Below are positions 9,721 through 22,157 of a stretch of DNA of 64,000 nucleotides, one piece after another. The notes below the pieces were generated by a model. The model worked only from the letters and a program-made list of their open reading frames with translations. It was not told the DNA's origin and made no database searches. The stretch's first letter is position 1. Each line of letters starts with the position of its first letter. The stretch covers positions 26,664,765 through 26,728,764 of the forward strand of contig CM048840.1 in the NCBI GenBank assembly GCA_026545765.1. The letters are read 5' to 3'. This DNA is from Plantago major (lineage: Eukaryota; Streptophyta; Magnoliopsida; Lamiales; Plantaginaceae). Made by a program: the position numbers and the translations under genes.

Positions 9721-11598
9721 ATGGAAAGAACAAGACGGACAGCACGGACCAGTGCTGCAGGCGTCGAGACTCCACCCCCACGCCCATGCGGACGTCCGCC
9801 CAACCGAGGACGAAGAACCACTGTGGCTGAAAGGAACGCTGGAGGGAGATATTCGAGCGATGGTCACACAGCGAGCCCATCCTCCGATGAGGGAAGAGAC
9901 ATTCCGCCCAGGGTAATCCGTAATACTCTTGAGAATGTTGGGACCGAAAACCGTGGAGAAGAAGCCGCACAAGTTCATCTGGCCAGGACACAAGGTCCTC
10001 CACCCGATCAACACTTTACCATGCCAGATAGTCGTGTAGTCCGCACTAGTGACTTCGGATAAAGTGAGAACCAATTCGGTCGATTACTCACGATAATCCA
10101 GGGTTGTCTGGGGTCTAACAATATCCAACCCCAACAAGCCACTCCGCCAGTGGCTAATCCAAGACAAGCAGAGCCCGCTCTATCAAGGAACGAGCAACGT
10201 CCGATCCAGCAAAGGTTGGGGAATCAGCTACCACAAGAGGATTTGTGAAACCTCCTAGACAGGATAGCTTCTGCTTCCCAGGCTCGACAAGAAGGAAGCC
10301 CCAATGGACAAAGGGCACATCAAGAAGAGGGAAACGGGCAGCCTAGAGTTCGGCAGCAGATAGCACCACGGGCTAGAGACCATGTAGCGGAAACTATTCT
10401 AGTGGTCCGCCTAGATGAACTCCCCGCGGATGTAGCAATTCATCCTAGAACGGGAGAGATGATGACTGCGGAAGAAATCTATGCTCAACAAAAAGCTTTG
10501 GAGGCCCAGATTCTAAATCTCGGACGCCTGGTAAAGGATCATGTGCAGATAGCTACTAGTGCACTAAACCATTTGTGTGATGATATCATGAAAGAAAAGG
10601 AAAGAAACAAGAGCTTGGATCAAGTAATTCCGAACTTTGAATACTATTACGGAGACACTTGTCCTGTGGGCCACCTGACAAGGTACAATAGTAAGATGGA
10701 TTCCAAGGGGATGAGCGATAATACGAAAGCTCTCACGTTCTCATTTACTCTCTTCGGAACGGCCATGGATTGGTACACTGCTTTGCCAAACAAGTCAATA
10801 AGGTCATATGCGGACCTCTCTTCCAAATTCCTGGGACGATTTGGAAAATCGAAAAGAAGAAAGCGCACTGTGGAGCATCTGGCAGAAGTTATCCAAAGGG
10901 AGCAAGAGGATCTCAGGACCTTCCTAGATCGCTTTAACGCGGAAGTTCTTCGAGTTGAGCCGCACAGTATTAAGGAACGGGTCCGTCACCTGTATGCTAA
11001 TACTTTCAACACAGAGCTCCGCAGAAAACTTTCTAGTCAGGAAGTGAGGAGTGAAAAGCATTTGGATGACATCTGTGAAGAAGTAATGTATGGAGAGGAG
11101 TACCGAAGGAATGTTCCAGTGAGAGCAGGATCCAAGAAGGGAAAGGAGCCAGTAAAACAAGAGCATCGCCCTAATAAGTTTGATCCGAGGAGGGATCATA
11201 GAGATAAGGGCTTCCACAGAGAAAGGAGTCCGCCAAGGAGATATGCGGATTATACTCATCTCAATAGACCAAGATCCGACATCTTGGCAACTATTATTGA
11301 GAAGAAGTTGAATATTCAATGGCCCAAGCCATCTCACAGTAACAGGAAGAACAAGAATGCAAAGGGGTATTGCAAGTTTCACAAGAGCTGTGGTCATGAG
11401 ACGGACGATTGCATTCAACTGAAAATGGAGGTTGAACATTTGATAAGAGAGGGAAAGTTGAAGGAGCACGTCTATACGGATGAGCCTTCTAGACATGATA
11501 GGACGAAACGAAAAAGGGATGATAGAGCTACAGAGCCACCGCCCCATCCACTATCCTTGCCACCTCCGCCAGCCAACCAACCGCCTCGCACGGACTGA
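9721..11598 (+). pseudogene. gag of the Tat-type element
   Basis: One reading phase from ATG 9721 to TGA 11596-11598 (626 codons), broken by TAA at 10060 and TGA at 10246. The N-terminal part is Pro/Arg/Ser-rich. The stretch from 10402 holds the retrotransposon gag domain: ALTFSFTLFGTAMDWYTALP, SYADLSSKFLGRF, REQEDLRTFLDRFN. Near 11370 comes YCKFHKSCGHETDDCIQLK, a Cys-His knuckle typical of these gags. It forms the virus-like particle and binds RNA. The TGA at its end is in phase with the protease and might be native readthrough or a mutation. Confidence 0.88.
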
Positions 11599-11628
11599 CA
11601 CCCTTATAGGTACGATGATGACATTGAA

Positions 11629-12153
11629 ATGGAGAACCCTCCATACAGCGGAGTGATCAACACCATAGAAGGCAGACTAACTGGGGGCAATAGTAGGAAC
11701 GCAAGAGAGCGGACAGCTCAGAATCTCCGGAACAATGACAGATCATATGCTGCTCCAGCAATTCGAGGGACAAATGCTATATCCTTTGATGATAGTGAGA
11801 TCCCTCCTCCTACGGCAGGAGGTGAGGACATAGATGATCCGGATGTTCCACTGGTAGTTTCTTTGACCATAGCAACTTATCGGGTGAATAAGATCCTGTT
11901 GGATACAGGGAGTTCCTCGAACATCATCTCCAAAAAGACAATAGACCAGATGGATCTGGGAAGAATTCGATATGAGAGAGTCAATACCTCCATATTAGGG
12001 TTTGGAGGAGGAACTGTCCGCCCCTTAGGCAGCGTCATGCTACATGTATCACTGGGGACACATCCCGCTAGACTGACGCAGCTAGTCCGTTTTGTAGTGG
12101 TGGATCGAACTTTTGACTACAATGCCATCTTTGGTCATCCGGGGCTCAATTAA
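11629..12153 (+). pseudogene. Aspartic protease domain of pol
   Basis: In the same phase as gag. The catalytic block LLDTGSSSNIIS lies about 90 residues in, and ILGFGGGTVRPLG and FNAIFGHPGLN-like blocks (here YNAIFGHPGLN) follow, matching retropepsins of gypsy elements. It ends at TAA 12151-12153, after which the same phase runs straight into the reverse transcriptase, so the stop is probably a point mutation. The enzyme would cut the Gag-Pol precursor. Confidence 0.88.
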
Positions 12154-12186
12154 TTCCGAGCTATATCCTCCACCCTCCATAATAGA

Positions 12187-14439
12187 ATGAAGTTTTCGAC
12201 TCCATGCGGAGTAGGAGAAGAAGTGGGGAACATCAGAGAAGCTTGGGAGTGTTACATTATGTCCACAAGGAGAGCGTCCGCACCTGTGTTGGCGGTTACA
12301 GCGACTCCTGATCCGCAGGTTGTTCTCCCACCAAAAAAGGAGAATTCTAACGTTGGGATTGGGAGCCAGAAGGACAAGTTTCCTAAAACTGCACGAATTG
12401 AGCCTCATGAAACTCTCAGGGAAGTTGAGCTTGTTGTTGGGAGCCCGGATAAGAAGACTAGAATCGGGACAGAGATGAATGCGGAAGTGCAAATGAAGCT
12501 CATTGCTTGTCTCCGAGATAACAGTGATGTATTTGCTTGGAGTACTGACGACCCAAAGGGGATAGATCCGAGGGTTGTTGTTCACCGTCTGAACATGGAT
12601 CCCTCGATTAAATATATCCGCCAGAATAGAAAGGATTTCGGTCCTATCAAGGATGCCATCTTATCCGCCGAAGTTGATCGACTCATGAAAGTAGGACATA
12701 TCGAAGAGGTCCGTTATTCTGATTGGGTTTGCAACGTGGTTCTAGTAGAAAAGTCACCAGGCAAATGGCGGATGTGCAATGATTTCACCAGGCTAAATAA
12801 GTTTTGCCCAAAGGATCCATACCATTTGCCACGGATTGACCAATTGGTTGATTCTACAGCCGGATGTGCGTTACTGAGTTTCATGGACGCGTATCAGGGC
12901 TTTTACCAGATTCGGATGGTGAAGGAGGATATTAAGAAAACAGCTTTGTTTGTTGCAGGAGGGGTGTATTTCTTTAAACTGATGCCCTTCGGATTGAAAA
13001 ATGCGGGAGCAACTTACCAACGACTGGTGAATCAGATGTTCAAGGAAGAAATTGACAAGACCATGGAGGTATACGTAGACGACATGCTCGTCAAAAGCAA
13101 AACTGAAGAACAGCATATAGAGCACTTGAGCAAATGCTTCGCTATCCTCAGGAAGTACGGGATGAAACAGAATCCAGAAAAGTGCACCTTCGGAGTGAAG
13201 GGCGGAAAGTTTTTGGGCTACATGGTCACAGAGAGAGGGATAAGTGCGAATCCCGAGAAGATCAAAGCAATCCTAGATCTGCCTCATCCGAAGAACCTCA
13301 ATGAGGTACAACAGCTTATCGGACGGCTCATGTCCTTAAGTCGTTTTATTTTGCGATCCGCAGAGAAGAATCTTCCATTCTTCAAAATCCTCCGGAAAGG
13401 AGAGAACTTTGAGTGCACTAAGGAATGTTCCGAGGCTTTTGAAAACTTGAAAAAGTACCTCCATTCCCCTCCACTACTCTCCAAACCCGTAGAAGGAGAA
13501 CCACTCTACCTCTACCTAGCAATTACGGAAGAGGCAATGAGTTCCGTATTAGTACGGATTCAAGCTAATGACCACATGCCAATCTACTATCTTAGTAAAG
13601 CCCTTGCAGGGGAGGAGACAAGATACGTGAAGATTGAGAAATTTGCATATGCTTTGGTTTACACCGCAAGGCGGTTAAATCCATATTTCAAGTCTCATAA
13701 AATAGTAGTACTAACTACGGAACCTTTGAAACAGATCCTAGGAAAGCCTGACCAATCCGGACGACTCTCTAAGTGGGCAATCGAGCTGAGCAAATACGAC
13801 ATTGGCTATCAGGCTCCGACAGCCAAGAAGGCTCAAGTTGGGGCTGATTTTCTAGCGGAATACCCTGAAGCAGATTCAGAGAAAGTCCCGGATGAACAGG
13901 CATTTGAATGCCTAATTACCAAGCAGATCAACCGAGGGCCACTTCCGCCAAAGATCAACTCAGAAAACCTCGAGGATGCTCAGTTCATTAATCAGTCTCG
14001 GACTACATCATGGGAGGAAACTCGGGTCAACCAAATGTTCCTTCTTGATGATATCACAAGGAAATCCGGTACTAATAGCTCTGGCCCGGATGCTAAAGAG
14101 AAGGAGGAACAAAGGTTAGAAATTTGGGAGCTTACAGAAGATCTCCAAACCAAGGAACATCCCTCTGATATTTGGACATTGGAAGTGGATGGTTCGTCCA
14201 CTGGAAGAGTAGGGGGTATTGGAATCTATCTTAAAAGCCCTGATGGCGCGGAACTCGACTATGCGATATCCTTGGAATTCAAAGTCATCAATAATGAGGC
14301 TGAATATGAAGCACTGTTAGTCGGACTACGTCTACCAAAGTCCCTGCAGATTCGGAAGCCCAAAGCTTACACGGATTCACAGTTAGTTGAAGCCCAATTT
14401 TCTGGTGCTTTTGCCACAAAGGGCCCTTCAATGATCTAG
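12187..14439 (+). pseudogene. Reverse transcriptase and RNase H of pol
   Basis: 750 codons in phase with the protease. Reverse transcriptase blocks: VVLVEKSPGKWRMCNDFTRLN, LLSFMDAYQGFYQI, LMPFGLKNAGATYQR, and the catalytic YVDDMLVKS near 13080. The connection domain and a first RNase H-like fold follow (KALAGEETRYVKIEKFAYAL), then a second RNase H domain (LEVDGSSTGRVGGIGIYL, NNEAEYEALLVGL). Two tandem RNase H folds are a known Tat-lineage trait. A TAG at 14437-14439 cuts the RNase H. The same phase continues with YLELLKQEV and VDALAKYAS. Confidence 0.92.
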
Positions 14440-15861
14440 TATCTTGAGCTACTTAAGCAAGAAGTCAGTCTCTTTGATGAGTTTACCCTGGAGAAGTTTG
14501 ATAGGGCGTGGAACGAAAGAGTGGACGCTCTGGCAAAGTATGCATCCGCAACAGCTGCTCTAGACACAAGGAGAGTTATTCTACTCACTATTACGGACTC
14601 ATCTGTCATGAGTCCTACTCAAAACGTTATGATAACTGAAACAGGAAGAAACTGGATGACTGATATCTTTATTTATCTCAAGGACGGATCATTACCAGCT
14701 GATCCGAAGGAGTCAAGAAGTGTATAGCAACGAGCAAACAGATATTTTATACTCGGAGAAGATTTGTATAAGAAATCCTTCGCTGGGACTCATATGAGAT
14801 GTTTGGGTCCGCAAGAAGTGAAGACAGTGCTTGAGGAAATTCACAGTGGAAGCTGCGGAAGCCATTCCGGAGGACGAACTCTTGCTCAAAAGATCATTCG
14901 ACAAGGTTATTACTCGCCTACCCTTGATAAAGATTCCGCAAGCTACGGACGAGGTTGTCCTGACTGTCAATATTATGCGAATGTTCCCCATCGTCCGACA
15001 CACCTTATAATTCCGTCAGTCATAGCTTGTCCGTTTAATCAATGGGGCATCGATATTGTCGGACCCTTCCCAAGAAGCACTCAACAGAAGAAATTCTTAA
15101 TTGTAGCTGTGGAATATTTCACTAAATGGGTAGAAGCAGAAGCAGTAGCCACTATCACGGAAAGCCGCGTGCGGACATTCATTTGGAAGAATATCATTTG
15201 TCGCTTTGGCTTACCAAGAATTCTTGTCTCGGACAATGGTGCTCAATTCTCGAGCAACAGACTCAAGGAATGGTTGGCATCTTTCAAGATTGAACAACGC
15301 TTCACATCTGTCGGATACCCACAAGCTAATGGACAAGCTGAGTCCACGAACAAGACAATTGTTAAGATCCTCGAAAAGCGGCTGAGAATGACCTAGATGG
15401 CGTACTGTGGGCTCATCGCACCACTGCGCGGACCGCAACTAGAGAAACCCCATTTGCCCTGGTTTATGGCTCGGAAGCAGTCATACCAGCGGAAATTGCG
15501 GTTGAAACAATGAGGGTCCAAGAGTTCAATGATTCCGTCAATCGTGAAGCTCGGATATTTGACCTAGACATGCTGGAACAGAAAAGAACCGAAGCATTGG
15601 CTAATATCCACAGGTACTAAGCAACTGCAGCCCGGGCCTACAACAGAAATGTTCGAGCGAAAGACTTACAGGTCGGAGACCTAGTGCTCCGCAGAGCTGA
15701 TATCTTGAGCAATGTTGGGAAGCTTAAGCCTAAATGGGAAGGAACTTACAAGATCGTTGGTGCAAGAGTGAACGGAAGTTACGAATTGGAAGACGAGTAC
15801 GGACACCCACCCACTCAAGCGTACTTGGAATGCCAGAAACCTTCAAAAGTTCTATGCGTAG
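14440..15861 (+). pseudogene. RNase H end and integrase of pol
   Basis: Continues in phase after the TAG, with another TAG at 14725. The integrase zinc finger is EIHSGSCGSH...CPDC (14835-14970). The DDE core shows WGIDIVGPFP, LVSDNGAQFSS and PQANGQAESTNK, so all three acidic residues are present. A frameshift lies near 15385. In the new frame come GVLWAHRTTARTAT, LVYGSEAVIPAE, a TAA at 15618, and the C-terminal VGDLVLRRADI and KLKPKWEGTYKI. After one more frame change the pol end WNARNLQKFYA and TAG 15859-15861 are visible. Clearly broken. Confidence 0.9.
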
Positions 15862-17043
15862 GGTTGGTTACACGTAACTCTGCCAGTTGTTTGGACATTT
15901 TAGGTTTAAAACGGTTTGTTATGCGGAACTCCGTCAGTTCTGTTTTTGTTATTCTTTTGTCATTGCCTTTACGGCCCACAGGTTGTAATTGAATTTCCGT
16001 CAAATCAATACAACTTTTATCTTTCAATTCATAAATCTGGAAACTCGTATTCAGACAGCAGAAAAGCAAAGAAATTTTATTCATACACGAAAAAGGGCAG
16101 CCATAACACTGTATTTACAGTTTACAATCTCGGATCCTTGTAAGATCTACGGTTACAATGCTAAAAGGTAACGAAAGGATTTTGTAGACTTGTCATCTTC
16201 TCTCGGGATTATTCCTCCATCAGGAAAGCTTTCTCCGTGTCAATCGGTAAGCATATTCCGTGGAAACCAAGAGTCCGATCTACCTGCACATTGAAAAATG
16301 GTTAGACATGACAAAATCTTTTATGATATCACCGTACCATGGTGTACTCGTATAGATCCCATGCCTGGGAAGTACAGAGTCCCAACGAACAATGGTATTT
16401 AGAAGTCGAAACGACTAGATCTCTGCCTAACCGTCTTTAGAGACTCCAACTCTCTTGGAATCAAGGGATTTCTATCAATTCAAGAGAGATTCGAGCCACT
16501 AAAGTAGGATTGGAAGAAAGGAGTAGAGATTCGGCTTTGATGACTTCCTTTGAGCAGCCTATCATTCAAGACCTCCACCTTTCCTGGATTTAGGATGGGA
16601 GTCTTGAAAGGCAGGCAAGTCAAAACGGTAGAAATAGAAGAAGAAGTATCTGGGATCAGTTTGTACGGTTTCTGTACTTAGATCGTGCCTTTTTATAGAA
16701 TGGATGAACCAATCAGCGTCCGCCACGCAAAAAGATTGACTTCGACTATGGGCTTGGGCTACCCGTTTGGGCCGAACAGTGTTGGATCGATTGAGCTTAC
16801 CCTACCTGATCCAGACAAGCCCATTAACCGTGTCCGAGTTCGTACCTGCTGGCCATTTTGCAAGTAAATGGCATAAAAATGATCCGACAAAGTAAGTCTA
16901 TGAAAAAGGTAACAACTTCATCTAATTGAGGTCAGTTCAAATTTTATTAGAAAATCATTCGAACATTCAAAAAATGGAAAGTACAACTTTTCAAGGTCCG
17001 AGGACCATACATATGCCTACGGGGCATACCCCGCCTTGTCCCT
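15862..17043. other. Tat element non-coding spacer after pol
   Basis: Spacer between the integrase end and the first antisense ORF. No ORF with a recognisable product. On the minus strand a possible exon-like stretch follows an acceptor at about 16290 (VDRTLGFHGICLPIDT), but it is too short to support. Confidence 0.4.
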
Positions 17044-17424
17044 TCAGTGGATTCCCGAGGTTGAGCCTTGAGATTCCGAGCCACCACCTTGAACCCGAAG
17101 AGCTTGCTGCTGCATTCGGATCCTCCTACGGATCATCTTCAGCATCTCCTCTCTCTCTTCCTCGGCTCGCCTCCTGGCGACCACCAGACACAAAAGGGGA
17201 TCACCTTCTGGATCAAGAATGATTGAGTCATCCACTGTGCCTTTACCAGGATAAGTCGGAGGGTGCATGTTTCCGCATGCACAATTTATCCAGTGCCGAC
17301 AGCAATCGTACTTGGGATCATCTGGTTCTCCAAAGTCGAAGTTCTCCAAGTCGGGTAGCACTGCGCTTGCATTAAGGTGAATTTGCCTAGCTCGAACTGC
17401 AGCTTCTCGGGCAGATTCCGACAT
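17044..17424 (-). CDS. Antisense ORF B of the Tat element, 126 aa, unknown
   Basis: An intact minus-strand ORF inside the element. I do not recognise it. The N-terminus is alpha-helical (MSESAREAAVRARQ). The middle has CCRHWINCACGNMH, a Cys/His cluster (Cys-Cys-x-His-x4-Cys-x-Cys-x3-His) that could bind zinc. The C-terminal third is a strongly charged helix (VARRRAEEEREEMLKMIRRR). A TATA box sits 71 nt upstream, so it probably has its own promoter separate from antisense ORF A. It keeps an open frame although gag-pol in the same element is full of stops; at 126 codons that could be luck. Confidence 0.5.
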   Translation of the reverse strand: MSESAREAAVRARQIHLNASAVLPDLENFDFGEPDDPKYDCCRHWINCACGNMHPPTYPGKGTVDDSIILDPEGDPLLCLVVARRRAEEEREEMLKMIRRRIRMQQQALRVQGGGSESQGSTSGIH

Positions 17425-17494
17425 CCTAAAGTTTTTAGAAAAGGAAAGGCTGAAGAGAGGTAAAACAGTGAGAAAGGAAGAATTACCATATCCC

Positions 17495-17502
17495 TATTTA
17501 TA
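17495..17502 (-). promoter_or_regulatory. TATA box for antisense ORF B
   Basis: On the minus strand the sequence reads CCTATAAATAGG around these bases, 71 nt before the ORF B start at 17424. The spacing fits a transcription start near 17465 and a 40-nt leader. Confidence 0.5.
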
Positions 17503-17911
17503 GGAATGACGAATCCCTACGATCACGCCACGTGTCCACCATCTGATGGCTCGGAAGATGAAAGGACGTAGTAATAATGGCGACTTTACCGCTTCACCTT
17601 CCCCCTTCTAGAAGATTACGCATCACCATAAAGTAAGTCGGTATAATAAAGACAGTTGTCCGAGCTTGCAAAAGTTGTATATTTGCTACTTACGATAACC
17701 GAGCGTATGAAGGGCGGATCAAGAAAAATAAAGGAGCGCACAATTGTTATATCAAAGACAAAAGTAACATTGTGCCGAGGATAACTACTACAGACAATAG
17801 AAATGATAAATATTGTACTTGGCAACGTCCCGTGCCATCAAAACATCTCAACATTCAAATGATTACAAATTTTCAACGAGGCATACCCCGGACTTTTTAC
17901 TGAGGAGGAGG

Positions 17912-20860
17912 TTAGCTCGTACCGGCATCTTCAACTCTAGGAAGATTAGTGGAGGACGGATTGGCATTGGCATTTGCAGCGGCCGTGAGGGATTCAGCAA
18001 CGGCATCGAAGGAAGCCTTGATACTCTCGAACAGATTGAAATCCGCGTCATGCCCGATGATCCGGGAAGGCATGAAATACCAATCCTTCAGGTAGTCCAT
18101 GTTATCATGGAATGGCATGAAACATACCTTCCCAATGGCCTCCGGGACACATTTTGGGAGGAAGGGTCCGCCGTTCTTGATATCAATCTCACCTTCCTCG
18201 GTGACCACCTCCGCAAACTCGCACGCAACCAATCCCTCATCTGGCACAACTTCCACTGGGATCTCCACTCCACTAGCATCCGCAGACGGATCCAGTCCTT
18301 CCGCCTTCCAATCGAAGTTCTGCGGAATTAGCCCCTTAGCCTGCAACTGGCCAATGGCGGACGAAAATCCCTCCAAGCGGAAAGCATCGGACTTGTCCGC
18401 CATGAAGAACTTGAAAGAGTCGAACTTCATGAAATCCTTTGCCACTTCAAGACGGGCGAACTAAAGATCTTCAAGAAAGGCATCCTTGGATTCCAGGAAC
18501 GCCTTCATTGAAGAATCAATGAAGTTCTCCTGCCATTCTACATCCGCCTTGGCTCGCTCCCAATTGTCCTTCAGCTTGACAATGAGCGCATCTTTCTTCT
18601 TCAGTTGGACCTCCGCCGGCTTCACCTTCTCAGCCTCTTCCGCGGATGCAGCCAAGGCCTTATGTAGGTCCTCCTCAATGGTGGCCCGCTCGCTGGCCTT
18701 CCACTGCATAGCCTTGATCATGCATCCGAGCTACGGGAAGTCCGCACAGACAAAAGTTATATTTCTATCGTAAAAAGCTGAAAGTATGGAAAGGAAAACA
18801 TTGATAAGTTGCTTACCCTCTGATGCAACTCATGGAGCTCACCAACCCGCTCAACCTCAGGGAGTCCGCGACTCCGTTCGTATTCCGCATCGAGAGTAGC
18901 TTGGTCGGACAATGGCAGAATAGCGGAAAAATGTTGCCTCTTGGCTGCAAGAGAGGCATCCGAGGTTGCACCCCTCTTCTTCCCCGAGGTGATGGCATCC
19001 CGCATCAGCACATCCCGCGGAGGTGCGGATGCAGCAGAAGCTGGTGGCATGGAGGCAGTGGTGCTGCGAGTCGCCGGACCTTTGCCTTTGTCGGGCACCA
19101 CCATGACTTGCGGATCTTCACCCGCCTTCTTCCGCCTCTCCTCCGCAGCAGCAAACACGGCCGCATTTTTTGGGTCCGCCATAGGAAGACCCGCGGACGT
19201 GTTAATTATTTTGGCCCTTTGGCCAGTAGCGAGCTCAAGGGCTTGTTGCTCCCTCTGCTGCTTCTTCTTTTCATGAAGTTTTGACATGATGTAATCAAAC
19301 CAATGAGCTACAAAACAAAATAAAAGTGTCAGATACGGATGCATAAAGGGAGAATAACGGGAATCTCATAACCAAAAATTCAAGTCAGGGCATTCAAAAG
19401 AAAAGAAAGCACAAATCCTAAGATTAAGGATCCTTACTGAAATCTGTCTTTCCTCCAACTTCCACGGCATCTGTCAGTCCGCACAAGTAGGGCAACGGCT
19501 GACAAATCAATCCGTAGAACGGATACGTGGGTGGATCGTTTTTCTTGTGGATCTCCGCCACCCACGGAGCCACATTCTTCGGAAGGGGGCGCCAACCTGG
19601 GATACTTTCCCTCAGAAACTTTTTGGGCAGCCCCCACTGCTCTCACCTCCTTGCGGGCTCCCCAGGCTTCAAATCCATCCGCACAAAAATGTATTTACTC
19701 CACCATTTGGAGCCGAGTGAGGAGATGGAATCGGAAATAAAATTATAAACTTTTCTATTTACAAAGGTATAGAAAAGGGGGTTCCCCGGACTGAAAGTAA
19801 CATTGACGAGTTGCCGGAAGTTCTCGAAATTCACCGGTTGTCCCTTCTTTTTACAAAAGATAACAAAACAAATGAGGTTACCCAGAGATTTCGGGATAAC
19901 CTGGCTCGGACCAATCCCAATGTGATTCAGGATCTGCTTAAGCTCGGGCGCAATAGGGATCTTCCACCCGCAAGAGAATGTCGCCTCGTGCACACACATA
20001 TATCCGGCGGGCGGATTATAAAATGCATGTCCGGGCTCTGGGACCATTATCTCCACAGAGTCAGGAATCTCCCACTTCCGCCTCCACTCTGGGATGTCCT
20101 TCAACTTCACTTTGGACGGACAAGTAGGGAGCAGCCCGTCTGTGTTGAGCTCTCCGTATTTGTCAGCTATCACAACGGCGGATGCAGGACGAGGAAATTT
20201 GGTCCGTGCTGCTTGCGCTCCACGACCAGCTACCAGTGGAGGGGTAGGGTCCGCAGTTGCTCTGGGGTGGAGAACAATCTGACGACTGTTCCGTACTGAG
20301 CGCCTGCTTGGACGGACACTCTCGGAGGCATCTTCTTCTTCCTCTTCCTCTTCCTCTTCCTCTTCATCCTCTTCTTCCTCCTCTTCTCCATCAGCCAATG
20401 GCACCTCGGAGGTATTAGGATTGGAAGGACCTGCCTCCATCTCCACACGGTCCTCCTCTCCAGCCTCGAACATCTCCACATCCTCCGTCTTCTGACCACT
20501 GTCACCTCCCTGCTCAGTCCAAGGTTCATTCAAACTAGCGGACACACCACCACCACCTATGGCCCGAGACTGGACTCGAGACCTAATCCTAGCAACATCT
20601 TCCTGGCCCACTACCACTTCAGGCCGAGTTTCTGTCACATTGCGGACCCCTTGCCCAGCATCGGAATCCCTGGAAGAAAGGAGTTCAACGACGACAGCTT
20701 CATGCGCATCCGGGATTAGTTGCTCGTCCCTGGTAGGCACAACCTCCAACACTAGGTAATCTGACACGGATGCGGTTACGTCCACGGACTCAGTCACCTG
20801 GCTTGCTCCATCATCGTAGCCTTGAGCCTCGTGATGATTCTGACTATCACTCCCGGACAT
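17912..20860 (-). pseudogene. Antisense ORF A of the Tat element, three exons, about 910 codons
   Basis: Minus-strand exons 20860-19438, 19307-18817 and 18730-17912 join in phase through GT-AG sites (1423, 491 and 819 nt, total 2733). The start ATG at 20860 follows an acceptor (CCCTAG), and a strong donor AAGTAAGTAT near 21375 suggests a 5' UTR intron. Residues 1-200 are acidic with a long Glu run. Then comes a domain with LGNLICFVIFCKKKG and SKWWSKYIFVRMD that resembles the putative gypsy-type transposon family found in Tat antisense ORFs, then coiled-coil segments rich in Lys/Glu/Ala. Only two premature stops are seen: TGA 19643-19645 (probably CGA to TGA) and TAG 18461-18463. Function is unknown. 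Confidence 0.7.
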
Positions 20861-20872
20861 CCTAGGGCACAA

Positions 20873-22140
20873 GGAAACGGATCAGTAACGAGGATTGTGA
20901 TTGTCCGAGAGTTAATTTAGGTATCTTATTAAGTCCAATGGTCCGAGGAAGCCCTACTTTATCAGATTTTCTACATGGGACACAATCTCATGACACCGCG
21001 GGTACTTAGACTTGGCACGCAAAGACGTGCCATTGGCACTATTATCTAACCCTATATGGCACACTAACAGGGACAGCATATAAAGGTCTATGTGCCAATC
21101 GGCACCAAAATACTACAATAGGAACATGCAATACCGATTTTTATGCATATTTAACATATTATACAAGTCAGCTCAACAAGTTGCTACTGAGGGACATTAG
21201 CGCAATACAGCATACAGGAGGAGTATTCCAACTAAGTATACTACAGGAGTCTACCACGTGCAACATGTGAAACCACGGAATCAACAAACAAACGACCAGA
21301 CAAGGGAGAAGCATACAGGCATTAAGCGAGCATATCATAAAAAAGAAAATTCAGGAAGAATCAAGACATACTTACTTGATAAAGTTAATTTGGTAAGTTT
21401 GGACGGACGTCGAAGCCGTGCTAGCTCTCCGAGGGTACAGATCTCAGTTGGAAAGTGAAAGATTTTGCGAGTTTTGGTTGCTCGGATTTCTTGAGAATCG
21501 CTCTGAGTTTCGGTTTGGCTAAAGTGTCAAAGCGACAGATTAGGCAACTATTTGTAGGGGGAAATTGGGGAAGGCAAAGTGTCACATCACCTGGATTCAA
21601 ACCCCAACCGTTGATCTTTTCAATCCAACGGATGCGCCGGTTCACAAGTGGTGTATTGACGTTACACTCCAGTTCATTCTTCTCAGAAACGTCACATCAC
21701 TTGGGGTTAAATTCCAACCGTTGATCTTCCCAATCCAAGAGTCACATCGCTTCACTCGGGATCTTTTCCCGTGGGCCGGACAGGCGACTTATTGGGCCTT
21801 TTGAATCACTGTTCATCAGCCCAGGTGGGCCATTCCACATATTTGGCCCAACGGATTGCTTCCTATACACTCTTCCACATAAGACTTCTTCAGATCCTAA
21901 CCGTACTCGGATCTATATATCTCGGATACAAATACCTTTTCCTTCTACAGTCCGAGCTATTACATAACTCGGACTGTAGAACGAAAAGGGGGGGGGGGAG
22001 AGATATATTGAATTCCTAAGAACACGGACAGCGGATCTCACAAAAGGGGAATTTTTTCCTTTTCAGTTAACGATTCGGACACGCACCACAACACACTTGT
22101 TCTTTTCATAGTTACCAACTATCTTCTACTAAGATACTTG
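20873..22140. other. Tat element 3' region, likely promoter and leader of antisense ORF A
   Basis: Between antisense ORF A and the 3' LTR. On the minus strand it holds a TACAAATA TATA-like site (21549-21556) and a good splice donor (21366-21380). It also has short direct repeats GTCACATCACcTGGATTcAA and CGTTGATCTT around 21580-21740. No sense ORF of note. Confidence 0.4.
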
Positions 22141-22157
22141 GAAACTAGGGGGACATA
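22141..22157 (+). other. Polypurine tract
   Basis: GAAACTAGGGGGACATA directly precedes the 3' LTR. The AGGGGGA core is the likely primer for plus-strand DNA synthesis. Confidence 0.55.

Noticed and set aside
9713..10074. Minus-strand ORFs opposite gag
   Set aside because: Shadow frames of the sense gag; no family feature, unlike the antisense ORFs after integrase.
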